Assembly: GCA_937967425.1 (NCBI GenBank)
Contig: CALBST010000203.1
Coordinates: 1 to 13,773 of the forward strand
Length of the DNA stretch: 13,773 bases
Direction: 5' to 3'
From: an uncultured Caulobacteraceae bacterium
Lineage (GTDB): Bacteria > Pseudomonadota > Alphaproteobacteria > Caulobacterales > TH1-2
A program made the translations under genes and the position numbers. Shown in pieces: positions 13,217-13,773 of the stretch. Position 1 is the stretch's first letter, and each line of letters opens with the position of its first letter. Under the pieces are notes generated by a model. That model had not been told where the DNA came from. It was given only the letters and a program-made list of their open reading frames with translations, and ran no database searches.

Positions 13217-13507
13217 GCTCTGCCTTTCCGGGCTTTTCCGCGCAACAAGGCGAACATCGAGTCGCTGGCGCGTCAACATCCGCACCTCAAAGCGCGAATT
13301 CGCGCATGGCGCGCGTTCAGCAGCAACGCAGGGAAACAGGAGGTGACACGCGCTACCTTGATGATCTTCGCTGCGTGAACGCGCACCAGATGGGACTCGT
13401 TGATCGCGCGAAAGTCGCGACACCTCGCCGCAATCGAATCAGCAGATGGTCGCCGCGTCGCGCTATCGGCGCCAACATGCGGCAACGCCGGGCAACATCG
13501 CGCAACT
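13217..13507. other. Intergenic stretch between relaxase and HTH gene
   Basis: About 290 bases on the minus strand between the relaxase stop and the HTH start. Overlapping open frames exist on both strands but none looks real. It may carry the HTH gene's promoter. The only clear structure is the four-unit, 10-base repeat at 13467-13506. Confidence 0.5.
13467..13506. repeat. Four 10-bp units ending in CAAC
   Basis: Four consecutive 10-base units, each ending in CAAC: CGGCGCCAAC, ATGCGGCAAC, GCCGGGCAAC, ATCGCGCAAC. The period equals about one helical turn, so a protein could bind each unit on the same side. The array stops one base before the relaxase stop codon. It is short and GC-rich, so chance cannot be excluded. 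Confidence 0.45.
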
Positions 13508-13773
13508 CTAGCCGCGTCCGCCAATGTCGAGCCCGAGCGCCTTGGTGATCTCTTTCTCGACGCCGCGCCCATACTTGAAGTCGAAACTCATGCCTTTGAC
13601 TTGGCCGGCGACGAATTGATTGAGCGCGCGGTCCATCGCTGGCCGCCAAGGCGCAAGCGTTGCGGTGCGGTCATGCTCGATCAGCGCGAAGCTCTGTTCG
13701 GCGAGATGGATGCGGCCCGTGTAGAGCCCATGCACACGCTCGCCGTCGCGCGCGAAATGCGCCACGCGCCCGG
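13508..13773 (-). CDS. Relaxase C-terminus (DUF3363-like), cut by window edge
   Basis: Only the last 87 residues are visible; the gene enters from the right edge. Segments GERVHGLYTGRIHLAEQSFAL and LAPWRPAMDRALNQFVAGQVKG resemble the C-terminal DUF3363 domain of VirD2/TraI-like relaxases, where a similar order (exported-type loop, RFAMID-like segment, LVPWRPV, GQxVxGxV) is normal. Such enzymes nick DNA at oriT to start mobilisation. The nicking domain would lie outside the window. The ending GLDIGGRG differs from the more usual RG-rich end. It precedes the HTH gene on the same strand by about 290 bases. It supports the view that the region is a mobilizable island. The call rests on a short stretch and is less sure than the others. 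Confidence 0.75.
   Translation of the reverse strand, partial: GRVAHFARDGERVHGLYTGRIHLAEQSFALIEHDRTATLAPWRPAMDRALNQFVAGQVKGMSFDFKYGRGVEKEITKALGLDIGGRG

Noticed and set aside
13217..13423. Longer start (13423) for the intact HTH gene
   Set aside because: The additional 69 residues are Arg/Ser-rich with no homology sense; a ribosome site and the sensible N-terminus both favour 13216.
1..13773. CRISPR array or insertion sequence
   Set aside because: No regularly spaced repeats with unique spacers and no transposase frame were seen on either strand.

Overview
The window looks like a stretch of an integrative or mobilizable element in a GC-rich alphaproteobacterium. Pointers are the mobility-type genes (an AlpA-like regulator at the left, a VirD2/TraI-type relaxase with a DUF3363-like C-terminus running off the right edge, small HTH genes between) and a Caulobacterales/Sphingomonadales-like gene style (large TonB-dependent receptor, NodT-type outer-membrane lipoprotein, paired MarR genes). 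The genus cannot be fixed from sequence reading alone.

Layout. 1-291: gene-poor left end with a 22-base match to a tRNA 3' end (complement strand), a candidate attachment-site remnant. 292-474: AlpA-like regulator. 475-1478: no intact gene; hairpins, a perfect inverted repeat, the frameshifted remnant of a small HTH gene and a remnant of a second gene facing it. 1479-10981: a cargo block with TonB-dependent receptor (-), MarR regulator 1 (+), alpha/beta hydrolase (-), MarR regulator 2 (+), EmrA-type adaptor (+), EmrB-type MFS pump (+), NodT-type outer-membrane channel lipoprotein (+) and a TetR regulator (+). 10978-11150: second copy of the HTH-remnant / facing-gene module. 11037-12602: a tightly coupled four-gene minus-strand operon of unrecognised function, with two related proteins carrying twin-arginine-like N-termini around a small membrane protein. 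12700-12939: XRE-type regulator, convergent and overlapping with a third, apparently intact copy of the small HTH gene (12929-13216). 13508-13773: relaxase C-terminus.

How the genes may work together. The two MarR regulators are paralogs, and nearly the same palindrome (TAAAG-NN-CTTTACA) lies in front of both, in each case within a divergent promoter region: receptor/MarR1 and hydrolase/MarR2. The inferred circuit is a small molecule taken up by the receptor, hydrolysed by the alpha/beta hydrolase, and it or its product exported by the EmrAB-channel pump, with both MarR proteins reading the same type of operator. The substrate is unknown.

The most unusual structural point is that this cargo is bracketed by two diverged direct copies of the same small module (3' part of an HTH gene facing the 3' end of another gene). 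That is the arrangement expected if a circular DNA carrying one copy had integrated by recombination at the other, or if the module had been duplicated around an insertion.
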